64,000 nt of DNA, taken from Clostridium bovifaecis (lineage in GTDB: Bacteria > Bacillota > Clostridia > Clostridiales > Clostridiaceae). The notes under the pieces were generated by a model, which did no database searches, had not been told where the DNA came from, and worked only from the letters and a program-made list of their open reading frames with translations. A program made the translations under genes and the position numbers. The stretch is taken from the NCBI GenBank assembly GCA_009738435.1, contig CP046522.1, forward strand, positions 2,387,249-2,451,248. The letters are read 5' to 3'. Below are positions 26,912 to 36,031 of this stretch, in pieces. The first letter of the stretch is position 1; every line of letters begins with the position of its first letter.

Positions 26912-27748
26912 ATGTATAGCAAAGGAGATTTTCATCTTCATACCACTGCATCCGACGGTAAATTATTTCCTAAAGAACTGGTAAACCTAGCCCAAAATGA
27001 AGGTTTAGATATTATAGCAATAACTGACCATGATAATACCTTTGGAGTAGAGGAAGGCATTATAGAAGGTCAAAAAATTGGGATTAAGGTTATTCCAGGC
27101 ATTGAATTATCCACAAGACATAATGGGGAGAGCATCCATATTCTAGGTTACTTTGGAGATAACTCTTATAAATTAAGTTCTTTTCAAAATTACTTAAAAG
27201 AAATACAGGATTATAGAATAGTTAGAGCTGAAAAAATTGTAAAGAGTTTAAAAAAATTTTTTAACATTGAACTAAATTTTGAGAATTTAATTGAAGCGAA
27301 TCATGGCGTGATTGCAAGACCTCACATAGCTAAAGCTATAATTGATGCTGGATATCCTTATGATTTTAGATATGTTTTCGATAAATTTCTAGGCTCTGAT
27401 AGTCCTGCCTATGTTCCAAACAAAAGAATTAGTATAATTGAAGGCATTGAAGTTCTAAGGTCTGTTAATGCTGTAATAAGTCTTGCCCATCCTACTTTAA
27501 TAAAAAAATCTCCAGTAGAGGAGATTTTAAAATATGACTTTGATTGCATAGAAGCTATCTATCCACTTAATAAAGAAGGTGAGGAAGAAAGATTTAAATC
27601 TATGGCAAAGGAATATGGAAAAATCGTTACCGCAGGTTCCGACTACCATGGTTTAAGCGCAGAAGATCATAAACATGGTTATATTTCCTCTTCGCCTTTA
27701 ATAGGTAATGAACTCAATATATTTTCAAAAAAGTTACAGCTCCTATAA
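26912..27748 (+). CDS. PHP domain phosphoesterase (TrpH/YciV-like)
   Basis: Polymerase-and-histidinol-phosphatase fold metalloenzyme; relatives hydrolyse 3',5'-nucleoside bisphosphates or act as 5'-3' exoribonucleases on short RNAs. Motifs are FHLHTTASDGK (HxH), AITDHDN, GIELST, ARPHIAKAI, SLAHP and TAGSDYHG, which together supply the usual metal ligands. The frame opens at a TTG (26894), but AGAGGTGATAAA places the start at ATG 26912 (278 residues). Single gene. The exact substrate is not determined. Confidence 0.9.
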   Translation: MYSKGDFHLHTTASDGKLFPKELVNLAQNEGLDIIAITDHDNTFGVEEGIIEGQKIGIKVIPGIELSTRHNGESIHILGYFGDNSYKLSSFQNYLKEIQDYRIVRAEKIVKSLKKFFNIELNFENLIEANHGVIARPHIAKAIIDAGYPYDFRYVFDKFLGSDSPAYVPNKRISIIEGIEVLRSVNAVISLAHPTLIKKSPVEEILKYDFDCIEAIYPLNKEGEEERFKSMAKEYGKIVTAGSDYHGLSAEDHKHGYISSSPLIGNELNIFSKKLQLL

Positions 27749-27868
27749 TAAATATAGAGGCTGTAACTATAGAAACTTTAATCTAGGAAACTCCCTTTCG
27801 TTTCTCAAATGAGTACTCAAAGAGTAAGCTAACATCACCAAATCACAGATTTGGGATGTCTGGTCTGC

Positions 27869-29287
27869 TTATGCTTCTTTTAAAAACGCATCATACGCTT
27901 TCATCGTTTCATATACATCTGCTTTAGATACAACTTCCCATGGAGCATGCATGTTTTGAACTGCAACTCCACAGTCAATAACTTCCATTCCATATTGAGC
28001 AAGAATGTACGCTATAGTTCCGCCGCCGCCTTGGTCAACCTTTCCAAGCTCAGCAGTTTGCCATGTTACATTATGTTTGCTCATTATATGTCTAATCTGT
28101 CCTACAAATTCTGCATTAGCATCATTAGAGCCTGATTTTCCTCTAGCTCCAGTATATTTATTGAATACAACACCTTTTCCAAAATAGGCTGAATTTCTCT
28201 TTTCCATTACTGATGGATAATTTGGATCGAAGGCTGCACTTACATCAGAAGATAACATTTTTGAATTTGCAAGAGCGCGTCTGAACCTTAGCTCATTAAA
28301 CCCTTCTGTGAGTTCCATGACTTCAGCAACTGCATTTTCAAAGAATTTTGATTGCATTCCTGTTGCTCCAACACTTCCTATTTCTTCTTTATCCACTAAA
28401 AGAGTAACACAAGTTTTAGTTGGATTATTAACTTCTAACATTGCTTCAAAAGAAGTGTAAGCACATACTCTATCGTCATGACCATAAGCCATAACCATAC
28501 TCTTGTCAAGTCCATAATGTCTTGCACGTCCTGCAGGTACTACTTCAAGCTCAGCAGATACAAAATCTTCTTCTTCTATATCATATTTTTCATTTAATAA
28601 TCTTAGTATATTTTGCTTTACTCTGTTTTTAGCCTCTTTATCTTCTATAGGCATGCTTCCTACTAGTATGTTTAAGTCTTCTCCTTCAATACCCTTAGCT
28701 AATTTCTTTTCCATTTGATTTGCCGCTAAGTGAATCAAAAGATCAGAAATGCCAACAACTGGATCATTATCATCTTCTCCAATAACTACATTTACAATAC
28801 TACCATCTTTTTTAGCTAAAACTCCATGAATTGCTAGAGGTATTGTTACCCATTGATACTTTTTAACTCCACCATAGTAGTGAGTATCTAACATAGCTAA
28901 ATCCGTATCTTCATATAGTGGATTTTGCTTTAAATCTAATCTTGGAGAATCCACATGAGCTCCTAATATCCTCATTCCTTTTTCTAGAGCTTCGCTACCT
29001 ATTACAAACATGGCTAAAGTTTTATCCATATTGTTTGCATAAACCTTATCTCCAGCTTTTAACTTAATGTTATTATTTATTAGCTCCTCAAGATTTCTGT
29101 AACCCCTTTTTTCTGCTATTTTAACAAATTCGGTTACACATTCTCTTTCAGTCTTACATTTTGACATAAACTCTATGTATCTATCATTCAATTCAAATAC
29201 TTTCTCTAAATCTGCCTTAGAATATTTATCCCAAGCATATTCATATTTTTTTTCCAATGAACTTTTTACATTTTTATCTTCTAACAT
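27869..29287 (-). CDS. M18 family aminopeptidase
   Basis: Zinc aminopeptidase I-type enzyme of the cytosol that removes N-terminal residues from peptides. The length (472) is typical of the bacterial M18 group. The metal-binding region includes AHVDSPRLDLKQNP, the catalytic DKEEIGSVGATGMQ, AFDPNYPS and VDQGGGGTIAYILA with the final CGVAVQNMHAPWEVV. No signal peptide. It is transcribed alone towards the PHP gene, with only about 120 bases between convergent stops. Together with the M16 and M20 enzymes it fits peptide catabolism. Confidence 0.93.
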   Translation of the reverse strand: MLEDKNVKSSLEKKYEYAWDKYSKADLEKVFELNDRYIEFMSKCKTERECVTEFVKIAEKRGYRNLEELINNNIKLKAGDKVYANNMDKTLAMFVIGSEALEKGMRILGAHVDSPRLDLKQNPLYEDTDLAMLDTHYYGGVKKYQWVTIPLAIHGVLAKKDGSIVNVVIGEDDNDPVVGISDLLIHLAANQMEKKLAKGIEGEDLNILVGSMPIEDKEAKNRVKQNILRLLNEKYDIEEEDFVSAELEVVPAGRARHYGLDKSMVMAYGHDDRVCAYTSFEAMLEVNNPTKTCVTLLVDKEEIGSVGATGMQSKFFENAVAEVMELTEGFNELRFRRALANSKMLSSDVSAAFDPNYPSVMEKRNSAYFGKGVVFNKYTGARGKSGSNDANAEFVGQIRHIMSKHNVTWQTAELGKVDQGGGGTIAYILAQYGMEVIDCGVAVQNMHAPWEVVSKADVYETMKAYDAFLKEA

Positions 29288-29400
29288 ATATTTTCCCCCT
29301 ATCTAGTAGTTGTAGTTAATTATATTACCCTATTAAGGTTCAAAATCCATTATATCACAAAATTTTAAATTACAGAAACAACTTATTAACCCATTATTAT

Positions 29401-30372
29401 TTATAACCACTTTTTTCTCCTAAATACATAGATAAGAATTCCAGAAATTATTATCATTATCAGCATTATATAATAGTATCCATATGGCGAATTGCTAAAA
29501 GGCATTCTATCAAAATTCATCCCCTGCATACTTGTTAATAAGTTTAATGGTAAAAATATGCTGGTTATTATAGTAAAAATTTTCATTAAATCATTAGTTT
29601 TATTTGCTATTTCTGATTCGAAAGCTTCCCTTACCAAGGCTAGGTCCTGAACTAAGCTCTCTAGAGTAGACATAAGTTTATTTATTTTTACATTGATATT
29701 TTTAAAGTGCTCTATATCTTTTTCATCTATTATAGAGTTATCATTGCTAGCTAAGCTGTCACCCACATATCTTAAAGGATTTAGGTATTTTCTTAATTTA
29801 TAGAGCTGTCTTCTTAAATGAATCAAATCATCCGCTTGCTCATGGGAAGGATTTTTTAAAATTGCTAATTCTATTTCATCTGCCTTTGCTTCTATTTTAG
29901 CTATTATATTATAATTTTTAACTATTATCCTGTCTAAAAGATAATAAAGAACCATAGATGGTCTAGGATTATTCTTTAACATAAAACAGTTTTTCATCTC
30001 ATTTATATCTTGGATTAAATCCTGTATTATACTTATGTCTTCATCACAAATAGTTACTATGTAATCCTTGCTCACATATATATTTAAATCTCTGCTTTTT
30101 ACAATAGAATTTTTATATCCTAGTATACTGAAGCTTAAAAACATATACCCATCAAAAAAAATTATTTTAGATGAATTATTTCCTGAATTTGCAGCTAACT
30201 TAAGACTTTCTTCATCTAAAACAATTTTATTTTTAAGCATATCTATCTCGTTTTTATTTATCAATATCCAGTAGTTGCTTTTTCCTACCTTCCACTCTTC
30301 ATCTGTCTCTTTAAAATCATCTAGAATATCTAAAACCTGCATAAAATCACAATCCTTATAAAAGATATTCAT
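29401..30372 (-). CDS. corA: CorA-like Mg2+/Co2+ transporter
   Basis: Membrane divalent-cation channel. A long N-terminal cytosolic domain with helical segments (residues about 130-260) is followed by two C-terminal spans. The signature GMN (SMQGMNFDRMPF) stands at the end of the first span, and the C-terminus ends in the positively charged FRRKKWL. The 323-residue length is normal. It lies 22 bases after the stop of the folate cyclo-ligase gene, in the same direction, so it may share that transcript. Confidence 0.92.
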   Translation of the reverse strand: MNIFYKDCDFMQVLDILDDFKETDEEWKVGKSNYWILINKNEIDMLKNKIVLDEESLKLAANSGNNSSKIIFFDGYMFLSFSILGYKNSIVKSRDLNIYVSKDYIVTICDEDISIIQDLIQDINEMKNCFMLKNNPRPSMVLYYLLDRIIVKNYNIIAKIEAKADEIELAILKNPSHEQADDLIHLRRQLYKLRKYLNPLRYVGDSLASNDNSIIDEKDIEHFKNINVKINKLMSTLESLVQDLALVREAFESEIANKTNDLMKIFTIITSIFLPLNLLTSMQGMNFDRMPFSNSPYGYYYIMLIMIIISGILIYVFRRKKWL

Positions 30373-30394
30373 ATCTGATATTAGTATGATTATT

Positions 30395-30943
30395 TTAGTT
30401 TGTTATTATTCCATCTATTTTGATATCATGTTCTTCCATAGGGACTTTATCAAAAATCTGAAAATCATAAGCTAAAGCTATTTTTAAAGTTTTTAGGCTT
30501 GTGTTTTTTAAAAATCTATCATAAAAAGCTCCGCCATATCCTATTCTTCCACCACTTTCATCGAATGCTACTCCTGGCATTAAAATTAAGTCTATATCCT
30601 TTTCATCTATTTGTTTATCGAAACTTTGCGGCTCTAAAATGCTGTATGCCTCTTCTTTTAATTCCTCAAAAGAACTTATCTCAACTGCTCTAATTCCATC
30701 CTTTTTCGAAATTATCTTTGGCACACAGATTCTTTTATTGTCATTTAATGCATACTTAATAAGTTTATGAGTGTCCACTTCTCCCTGAAAGCTCACATAA
30801 ACAAAAATAGTATTTGCAGCCTTATAAACTTCGCTCTCTACTATTTTATTAAAAATAATACTGTCCATTAATTCTTTTGCTCTTTTAGAAAGTGAGTTTC
30901 TTTTATCTTTAACTATACTTCTTATTTTCTTTTTATCTTCCAC
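30395..30943 (-). CDS. 5-formyltetrahydrofolate cyclo-ligase
   Basis: Converts 5-formyl-THF to 5,10-methenyl-THF with ATP in one-carbon metabolism. The 182-residue protein has the N-terminal VKDKRNSLSKRAKE basic helix, the ILMPGVAFDESGGRIGYGGAFYDRFL signature with the GYGGGYYDR-type loop, and ends VPMEEHDIKIDGIITN, as in the family. Its start overlaps the end of hprK by 11 bases. Confidence 0.93.
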   Translation of the reverse strand: MEDKKKIRSIVKDKRNSLSKRAKELMDSIIFNKIVESEVYKAANTIFVYVSFQGEVDTHKLIKYALNDNKRICVPKIISKKDGIRAVEISSFEELKEEAYSILEPQSFDKQIDEKDIDLILMPGVAFDESGGRIGYGGAFYDRFLKNTSLKTLKIALAYDFQIFDKVPMEEHDIKIDGIITN

Positions 30944-31850
30944 GTTTCATCACTTCTTCCATTCTCTTATCTATAGTTTCAACAGGTGATATTTTTGAAA
31001 CTAGATTATACCTGTAATTTGCAGCAGCTGCCTCTATTATAACTGCAATATTTCTACCAGGCCTTATTGGAACAGTTATCTTTCTAATTGGGACATTTAA
31101 TATATCTATATAATCCTCGTCTATGCCCAATCTGTCATAATTTTGCTCTTCTCTCCACTGTTCTAAATATATTATAAGGTCAATAGTTTTTTCTTCTAAA
31201 ACAGAACTAAGCCCATAAAGAGCCGGTACATCTATTATCCCCATTCCTCTAACTTCCATCATTCCAGAAGTTATATATGGTGCTGTTCCGTGAAGTTCTC
31301 CATCTATTTCTTTTATATCCACAGCATCATCTGCAACTAACCTGTGTCCCCTCTTAATCAATTCCAATGCTGTTTCAGTCTTTCCTATACCACTTTCTCC
31401 AGTTATTAGTATACCTATACCATACACGTCAAGCAAAACACCATGCACTCTGGTCTCTGGAGCTAACTTTGCGTCCAAATAATTTTTCAATCTTGTTACA
31501 ACTTGAGTTGTTAAAATTTCAGTTTTTATCACCCATCTATTATTTAGTTTAGCATTTTCTATAAGCTCTTTATGAGGTTCTAGTCCTCTGGCTATAATTA
31601 CGCAAGGCGTTTCGAATTGAAAAAACTTTTTCATTCTCTTTTTTATGACCTCTTCTGGCATATTATCTAGAAAACTCCATTCTGCTTTTCCTATTAGTTG
31701 GACTCTTTCATTAGCAAAGTAAGTATAAAATCCTGCAAATTGAAGCCCTGGTCTATTTATATCACTAGTTTTTATTTCCGTATTTTTCTTGCCTTCAATT
31801 AATACCTCAAAGTCTAAATCCTTTATTAAATCTTCTACCGTTATTCTCAT
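30933..31850 (-). CDS. hprK: HPr kinase/phosphorylase
   Basis: Bifunctional sensor enzyme that phosphorylates HPr at the regulatory Ser (46 in Bacillus numbering) and reverses it, the basis of carbon catabolite control in Firmicutes. The Walker A GESGIGKT is at residues 151-158. The capping loop and signature VRGMGIIDVPALYG and the C-terminal IRPGRNIAVIIEAAAANYR are present. The length (305) is normal. The stop overlaps the next gene by 11 bases. No ptsH is in the window. Confidence 0.95.
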   Translation of the reverse strand: MRITVEDLIKDLDFEVLIEGKKNTEIKTSDINRPGLQFAGFYTYFANERVQLIGKAEWSFLDNMPEEVIKKRMKKFFQFETPCVIIARGLEPHKELIENAKLNNRWVIKTEILTTQVVTRLKNYLDAKLAPETRVHGVLLDVYGIGILITGESGIGKTETALELIKRGHRLVADDAVDIKEIDGELHGTAPYITSGMMEVRGMGIIDVPALYGLSSVLEEKTIDLIIYLEQWREEQNYDRLGIDEDYIDILNVPIRKITVPIRPGRNIAVIIEAAAANYRYNLVSKISPVETIDKRMEEVMKRGR

Positions 31851-31955
31851 TGTATTTTCCTCGTTTCCCCTTTTCCTAATGTCTTGTACATATTTCTCTA
31901 CTCTGATTTTTAATACTATTTTACATTATGATAAGAATTTTATCCATAGCAGATT

Positions 31956-32220
31956 ATAAGAAAAATGCGACGCAATTTTCTTATAGGATAGTCCCTAGTC
32001 TCTAATCGCTAATCACTAAAACATAGATGTTAAGCTTCAGATGTTGAAAATAAATTGATGTTGCAGTGTAAAGCAAAATGAAGCAAAAACTAACTACAAA
32101 CTTCTTCTAACTCCACATAATAAGGGCTTAGCATCTACAACATTATCTTACCGCTGACCTACTAGCGATTAGTGACTAGTGATTAGTGATTTAGAAATAT
32201 TTTGCTTCGTAAAATACTTC
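31956..32220. repeat. Palindrome-bounded intergenic element, type A copy 1 (265 bp)
   Basis: Left palindrome 31956-31984 (arms near AAAAATGCG/CGCAATTTT) and right palindrome 32194-32220 (arms GAAATATTTTGC and GTAAAATACTTC). Inside, CTAATCGCTAATCACTAA near the left end is complementary to TTAGTGATTAGTGATTTAG near the right end, so the whole unit can fold on itself. A copy differing at only a few positions is at 37155-37420. No frame was found. It lies between hprK and the glpX terminator. Confidence 0.85.
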
Positions 32221-32231
32221 TGTGGTTCATA

Positions 32232-32273
32232 AAAAGTAAAAAGACTTGCAAAACTGCAAGTCTTTTTACTTTT
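32232..32273 (-). terminator. Strong hairpin terminator of glpX
   Basis: Arms 32232-32250 and 32255-32273 form a perfect 19-bp stem around AAAC, with T- and A-rich flanks. It overlaps the glpX stop codon at 32272-32274. Confidence 0.88.
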
Positions 32274-33240
32274 AGATAAGGCTGCTTTTATTAATAGAAT
32301 GAATAGCTTCAACAAACCTTATAGTTCCTGTCTTTGACCTCATTACAACGGAATGAGTAGTGGCCATATCATTTTTTGAAAATACAACCCCTTTTAATAA
32401 ATCACTGTCTGTTAGAGCTGTGGCTGCAAAGTACGCATCATCAGTCTTTACTAAATCTTCTATAGTCAATACCTTTTCAATATCATCAATCCCCATTGAT
32501 ATGCATCTTTTTATCTCTTCTTCATTTTGAGGTTGAAGTAAAGCCTGCATTTCTCCGCCCATACACTTTATAGCTGCAGCTGCTATAACTCCTTCAGGTG
32601 CGCCTCCAGTTCCAATCATTAAGTCTATTCCTGTATTCTCAAAGCCACAAGCTAAAATAGCAGCAACATCTCCTTCTCCAAATAGCTTTACTCTTGCTCC
32701 TACTTCTCTTGCTTGTTTTACAATATAGTCATGTCTTTCTCTCTCTTGAACAATGATTGTAAGATCAGTGACATCTTTATTTAGTGCTCTAGCAACATTT
32801 ATGATATTCTCTTTAGGTGATTTATTTATATCTATAGCACCTTTTGCCCCTGCTCCAACCGCTATCTTTTTCATATACATATCTGGTGCATGAAGTAAAC
32901 TTCCTTCTGGACCCATAGCTACAACTGCAATAGAGTTAGGTAGGCCTTTTGCAATAAGAACAGTACCATCTACAGGATCAACAGCTATGTCCATCTTTGG
33001 CATATCCTCATGCCATAGACCTACCTTTTGTCCTATGTAAAGCATAGGTGCCTCATCCATTTCCCCTTCTCCGATTACTACTTTTCCTCTTATTGGCATC
33101 ATATTAAAAGCTTTTTCCATACCGTCAACTGCTGCTTGATCTGCTGCATTTTTGTCGCCTCTTCCCATAAGCTTGGCTCCTTTTAAAGCAGCTGCTTCTG
33201 TTACCCTAACTAATCCCATAGCTACATCTGTACTATACAT
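32272..33240 (-). CDS. glpX: Class II fructose-1,6-bisphosphatase GlpX
   Basis: Dephosphorylates fructose-1,6-bisphosphate in gluconeogenesis. The 322-residue protein has the Li+-sensitive phosphatase-like motifs GEGEMDEAPMLYIG and DPVDGT and the GTGGAPEGVIAAAAIKCMGGEMQ segment. The frame is open to 33255, but GGAGGGTGAAGGT positions the start at ATG 33240, giving MYSTDVAMGLVRV. Monocistronic, ended by the hairpin at 32232-32273. Confidence 0.95.
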   Translation of the reverse strand: MYSTDVAMGLVRVTEAAALKGAKLMGRGDKNAADQAAVDGMEKAFNMMPIRGKVVIGEGEMDEAPMLYIGQKVGLWHEDMPKMDIAVDPVDGTVLIAKGLPNSIAVVAMGPEGSLLHAPDMYMKKIAVGAGAKGAIDINKSPKENIINVARALNKDVTDLTIIVQERERHDYIVKQAREVGARVKLFGEGDVAAILACGFENTGIDLMIGTGGAPEGVIAAAAIKCMGGEMQALLQPQNEEEIKRCISMGIDDIEKVLTIEDLVKTDDAYFAATALTDSDLLKGVVFSKNDMATTHSVVMRSKTGTIRFVEAIHSINKSSLI

Positions 33241-33582
33241 ACCTTCACCCTCCATATTTATATCACAGTTAATAAAAAACTTATTGTTTTTAGTATTTAT
33301 TTAATATTATTATAGCATTTAAAATTAAAATTCCTTAATTATTATAACACATATATTATATTATACAAGATTGTTACACAAATATCTAAAATATTTGATT
33401 ACACTGCTATGTTCCAGAGTATGCTTTTACAAATAAACACCCAATGTCTAATTCATTACTTTTACTTTTATGTTGTTTATTGAAAAATAACCTCATTTTG
33501 TATCTAATTAAAGTTATTAACATTTATTTAAATATGTGTTATTATATATTTACCACAAAAAATGAGAGGAAGATTGTAGATT
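33241..33582. other. AT-rich intergenic region
   Basis: About 340 bases between divergent glpX and the Spo0E-like gene. No additional gene or marked structure was seen. Promoters of both genes must lie here. Confidence 0.4.
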
Positions 33583-33741
33583 ATGACAGATGAATTACAG
33601 GCTTTAGACAAAAGGATTCAATATTGGCGCGAAAAATTGCATAACCTCTTATGCTTTAACAGTCCGCTAGATGATAAGGTTATAGATTGCAGTCGCTATT
33701 TAGACAAGCTTCTAGTTGAGTATGAAAGATGTAAGCATTAA
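33583..33741 (+). CDS. Spo0E-like aspartyl-phosphate phosphatase (52 aa)
   Basis: MTDELQALDKRIQYWREKLHNLLCFNSPLDDKVIDCSRYLDKLLVEYERCKH. The Spo0E motif is present as S-R-Y-L-D-K-L-L (residues 38-45), within a helix-loop-helix protein of the normal size. AGAGGA lies about 12 bases before the ATG, a slightly long spacing. Second member of the family in the window (other at 10019); these usually modulate Spo0A phosphorylation. A weak GAGCAC/GTGCTC stem follows the gene. Confidence 0.82.
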   Translation: MTDELQALDKRIQYWREKLHNLLCFNSPLDDKVIDCSRYLDKLLVEYERCKH

Positions 33742-33854
33742 AAATTAGGCAAACCTATATATTGGAAACAAAAGGAGCACATGTCCTATGGTAAACCTGT
33801 GCTCAATCTTATAATCTTATATATAGTTTTCTGATATTTCTCTTCAAATAAGAA

Positions 33855-34241
33855 TTATAAGTCTAATTCTTCTAAAACTTCTTCTATATCAAAATCCTCA
33901 TTTGAAAATACTCCTATAAATTCACAGCGTTCTTCCTCATTTAAATCATAGGAAATATATTGACCACTTATATCGAATTCTTCTACTACCTCTTCTATTA
34001 TTTCACCAACATTGTCTGCCGCTATATCGTTTAGATACGGTAAGTAGTACTCTTCCTTCCAGCTTTCTTCATCCGCATCCTCTTCACTCTCGTCATTAGC
34101 ATATCCCCTTGCTGCCTCTAGTTCATCTTCATCAAAATCATAAAAGAATCTAACTACAAGCAGCCCCTTTTTAGAACTAATTTCTTCTACATCATCCAAT
34201 TCATTTTCCCTTAAAAACTCTAATACATCTTTCTTATTCAT
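33855..34241 (-). CDS. Acidic hypothetical protein (128 aa)
   Basis: Very acidic cytosolic protein (MNKKDVLEFLRENELDDVEEISSKKGLLVVRFFYDFDEDELEAA...). It holds predicted alternating strands and helices and no known motif. GTG 34250 opens the frame, but AAAAGGAG positions ATG 34241 better. Ends EEVLEELDL. Not recognised as a named family; monocistronic by layout. Confidence 0.75.
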   Translation of the reverse strand: MNKKDVLEFLRENELDDVEEISSKKGLLVVRFFYDFDEDELEAARGYANDESEEDADEESWKEEYYLPYLNDIAADNVGEIIEEVVEEFDISGQYISYDLNEEERCEFIGVFSNEDFDIEEVLEELDL

Positions 34242-34416
34242 TTTTTCCACTCCTTTTATATATTCTATTCTATTTTAAATTTAACTTGATAATTATATAT
34301 TCTAATGTTATCAAAAATAGATTAAAATATGTCTATTTTTTTCTGATTTTTGATACTTTTCCTATTTAAACATAATAGTTCAATAACTTTGCTTTGCAAC
34401 TTTAAGAACTAGGCAT

Positions 34417-34467
34417 AAAAATAATAACCACGGCCTCCCAAGTTTTGTGGTCATGGTTATTATTTTT
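34417..34467 (-). terminator. Hairpin terminator of fprA
   Basis: AAAAATAATAACCA (34417-34430) pairs with TGGTTATTATTTTT (34454-34467), with additional pairing possible inside. It overlaps the fprA stop codon. Confidence 0.75.
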
Positions 34468-35647
34468 ATTTAATCAGTTGTATAAACTTTTCAATAAACT
34501 CATCAGCGGCCTTATACTCTTTTTCATCTGGCACAAACTTAAATTTCAATCCTTCATCTACAACTTTAAATTTCATAGATTTTAGCCTATCAGTCATCAT
34601 TGTGACACCTTCGCCGCTCCACCCATAAGAGCCAAATGCCCCACAGGGTTTACTTCTGTTTGGTATTACAGGTATTGCAGTTAATAACCTCCAAGCTGGT
34701 TCAACAGCATCTTGGTTTATAGTTGGAGAGCCTACTAAAAATCCAGTTGACCTATTAACAAGTTCTACTGCTCTTTCAGGATCTAATGCAGTTATTTCGT
34801 GTACTTCAGTCTTAATTCCTTTTTCGTTTAGCTTCTTGCCTAGATATTCAGCCATTACCTCTGTATTATGGTAAGCTGAAATATAGAATATCTGTATATT
34901 CTGTTCTGCAATCTCTTCTGTTGCCATTTCTCTGTAAAGTTCAAGAGCTTTTTTTGCGTTCTCTCCTGCATGTATTGGGCCATGACTTGGAGCAATCATA
35001 TCGATTTCTAATTCCTTTATTTTATCTAATCCAGCTAAAACAAACCTTTTAAAAGGTCCCATTATGCAGTCAAAATAATATTTAAATTCATCCATATAAT
35101 CTTCATTGTTTCTATCCATTACCATATCTTCTGGACAATAATGAGCTCCTGTTACATCGCAACTAAAAAGTACCTTCTGCTCCGGTACATATGTAACCAT
35201 GGTGTCCGGCCAATGTAAATTTGGCACTGATATAAATTTAAGAGTCGTTTTACCTAAGTTTAATTCTGGAGTATCATTAATATTTTGTCCTTTAAAATCC
35301 CTGTTTAATATATCCTTCATATATGTTAAGGCTGCCTTAGTTCCTATTACAGTAGCATCAGGGTATATATCTAAGAACTTTTTTACACATCCGCTATGAT
35401 CTAGCTCAGTATGCTGTACTATTATATAGTCAACCTTTTTATCGCCGATAACTGATTTAATACTTTCCAAAGATTCTTCCCAAAACCCACTTTTCACACT
35501 ATCAATAACGACTGTCTTTTCATCGTCTATAACATATGAATTATATGTTGTACCCTTTTTTGTGGTCATTATGATATCGAAAACTTCAAGGCCAGGATCT
35601 TTAACTCCAACCCAATGTATGTTGTCTCTTAATTTAACTGCTCCCAT
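34466..35647 (-). CDS. FprA family A-type flavodiiron protein
   Basis: Oxygen- or NO-reducing flavoprotein that protects anaerobes. The N-terminal metallo-beta-lactamase domain carries the non-heme di-iron motif H79-x-E81-x-D83 (VQHTELDHSG), with further ligands near CDVTGAHYCPEDM and APSHGPIH. The C-terminal flavodoxin domain begins IQIFYISAYHNTEVMAEYL (residues about 255-393). A TTG in front of the ATG opens the frame, but AGGAGG is spaced for ATG 35647. Electrons would come from a rubredoxin, none of which is encoded here. Confidence 0.93.
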   Translation of the reverse strand: MGAVKLRDNIHWVGVKDPGLEVFDIIMTTKKGTTYNSYVIDDEKTVVIDSVKSGFWEESLESIKSVIGDKKVDYIIVQHTELDHSGCVKKFLDIYPDATVIGTKAALTYMKDILNRDFKGQNINDTPELNLGKTTLKFISVPNLHWPDTMVTYVPEQKVLFSCDVTGAHYCPEDMVMDRNNEDYMDEFKYYFDCIMGPFKRFVLAGLDKIKELEIDMIAPSHGPIHAGENAKKALELYREMATEEIAEQNIQIFYISAYHNTEVMAEYLGKKLNEKGIKTEVHEITALDPERAVELVNRSTGFLVGSPTINQDAVEPAWRLLTAIPVIPNRSKPCGAFGSYGWSGEGVTMMTDRLKSMKFKVVDEGLKFKFVPDEKEYKAADEFIEKFIQLIK

Positions 35648-36031
35648 CAATGTTCCTCCTATCTATACTTAATTATTCCATATTTATCATTATTTTATAT
35701 GGATATTCTATCATAACATCAATTTTTTTTCAATTAATAGTCTTTATTAGTTAATATATTGTTAAGTTATCTATACCATTTACTTTTATTATCTCCATTT
35801 AGATTTCATATTAATATAATTTTTATAAATAATTATATTTGTACTATATTATCATAGTATTAATATAACTAAAGATCTTGAGCAGTCTTTAATCATTATT
35901 ATTTTTAGTATATAATATATTATAAAAATTAGGCTATGCTTTAAGTAACTATTAATTCCATGTAATGTAAAACCTAGCCTAAAATTTAAAATTACAACTT
36001 AAAATTTTTATAATTATAGGGGGACTATAAA
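35648..36031. other. AT-rich intergenic region
   Basis: About 380 bases between divergent fprA and the aldo/keto reductase. It includes AATTAGGCTATGCTTTAAG (35928-35946) and a later CCTAGCCTAAAATTTAAA (about 35972), a possible weak stem. No gene seen. Confidence 0.4.

Noticed and set aside
31956..32220. Type A element as a possible structured non-coding RNA gene
   Set aside because: The fold is mainly long inverted arms, no promoter was seen, and the second copy ends on stop codons, so a spacer or terminator element is more likely. Kept as a repeat.
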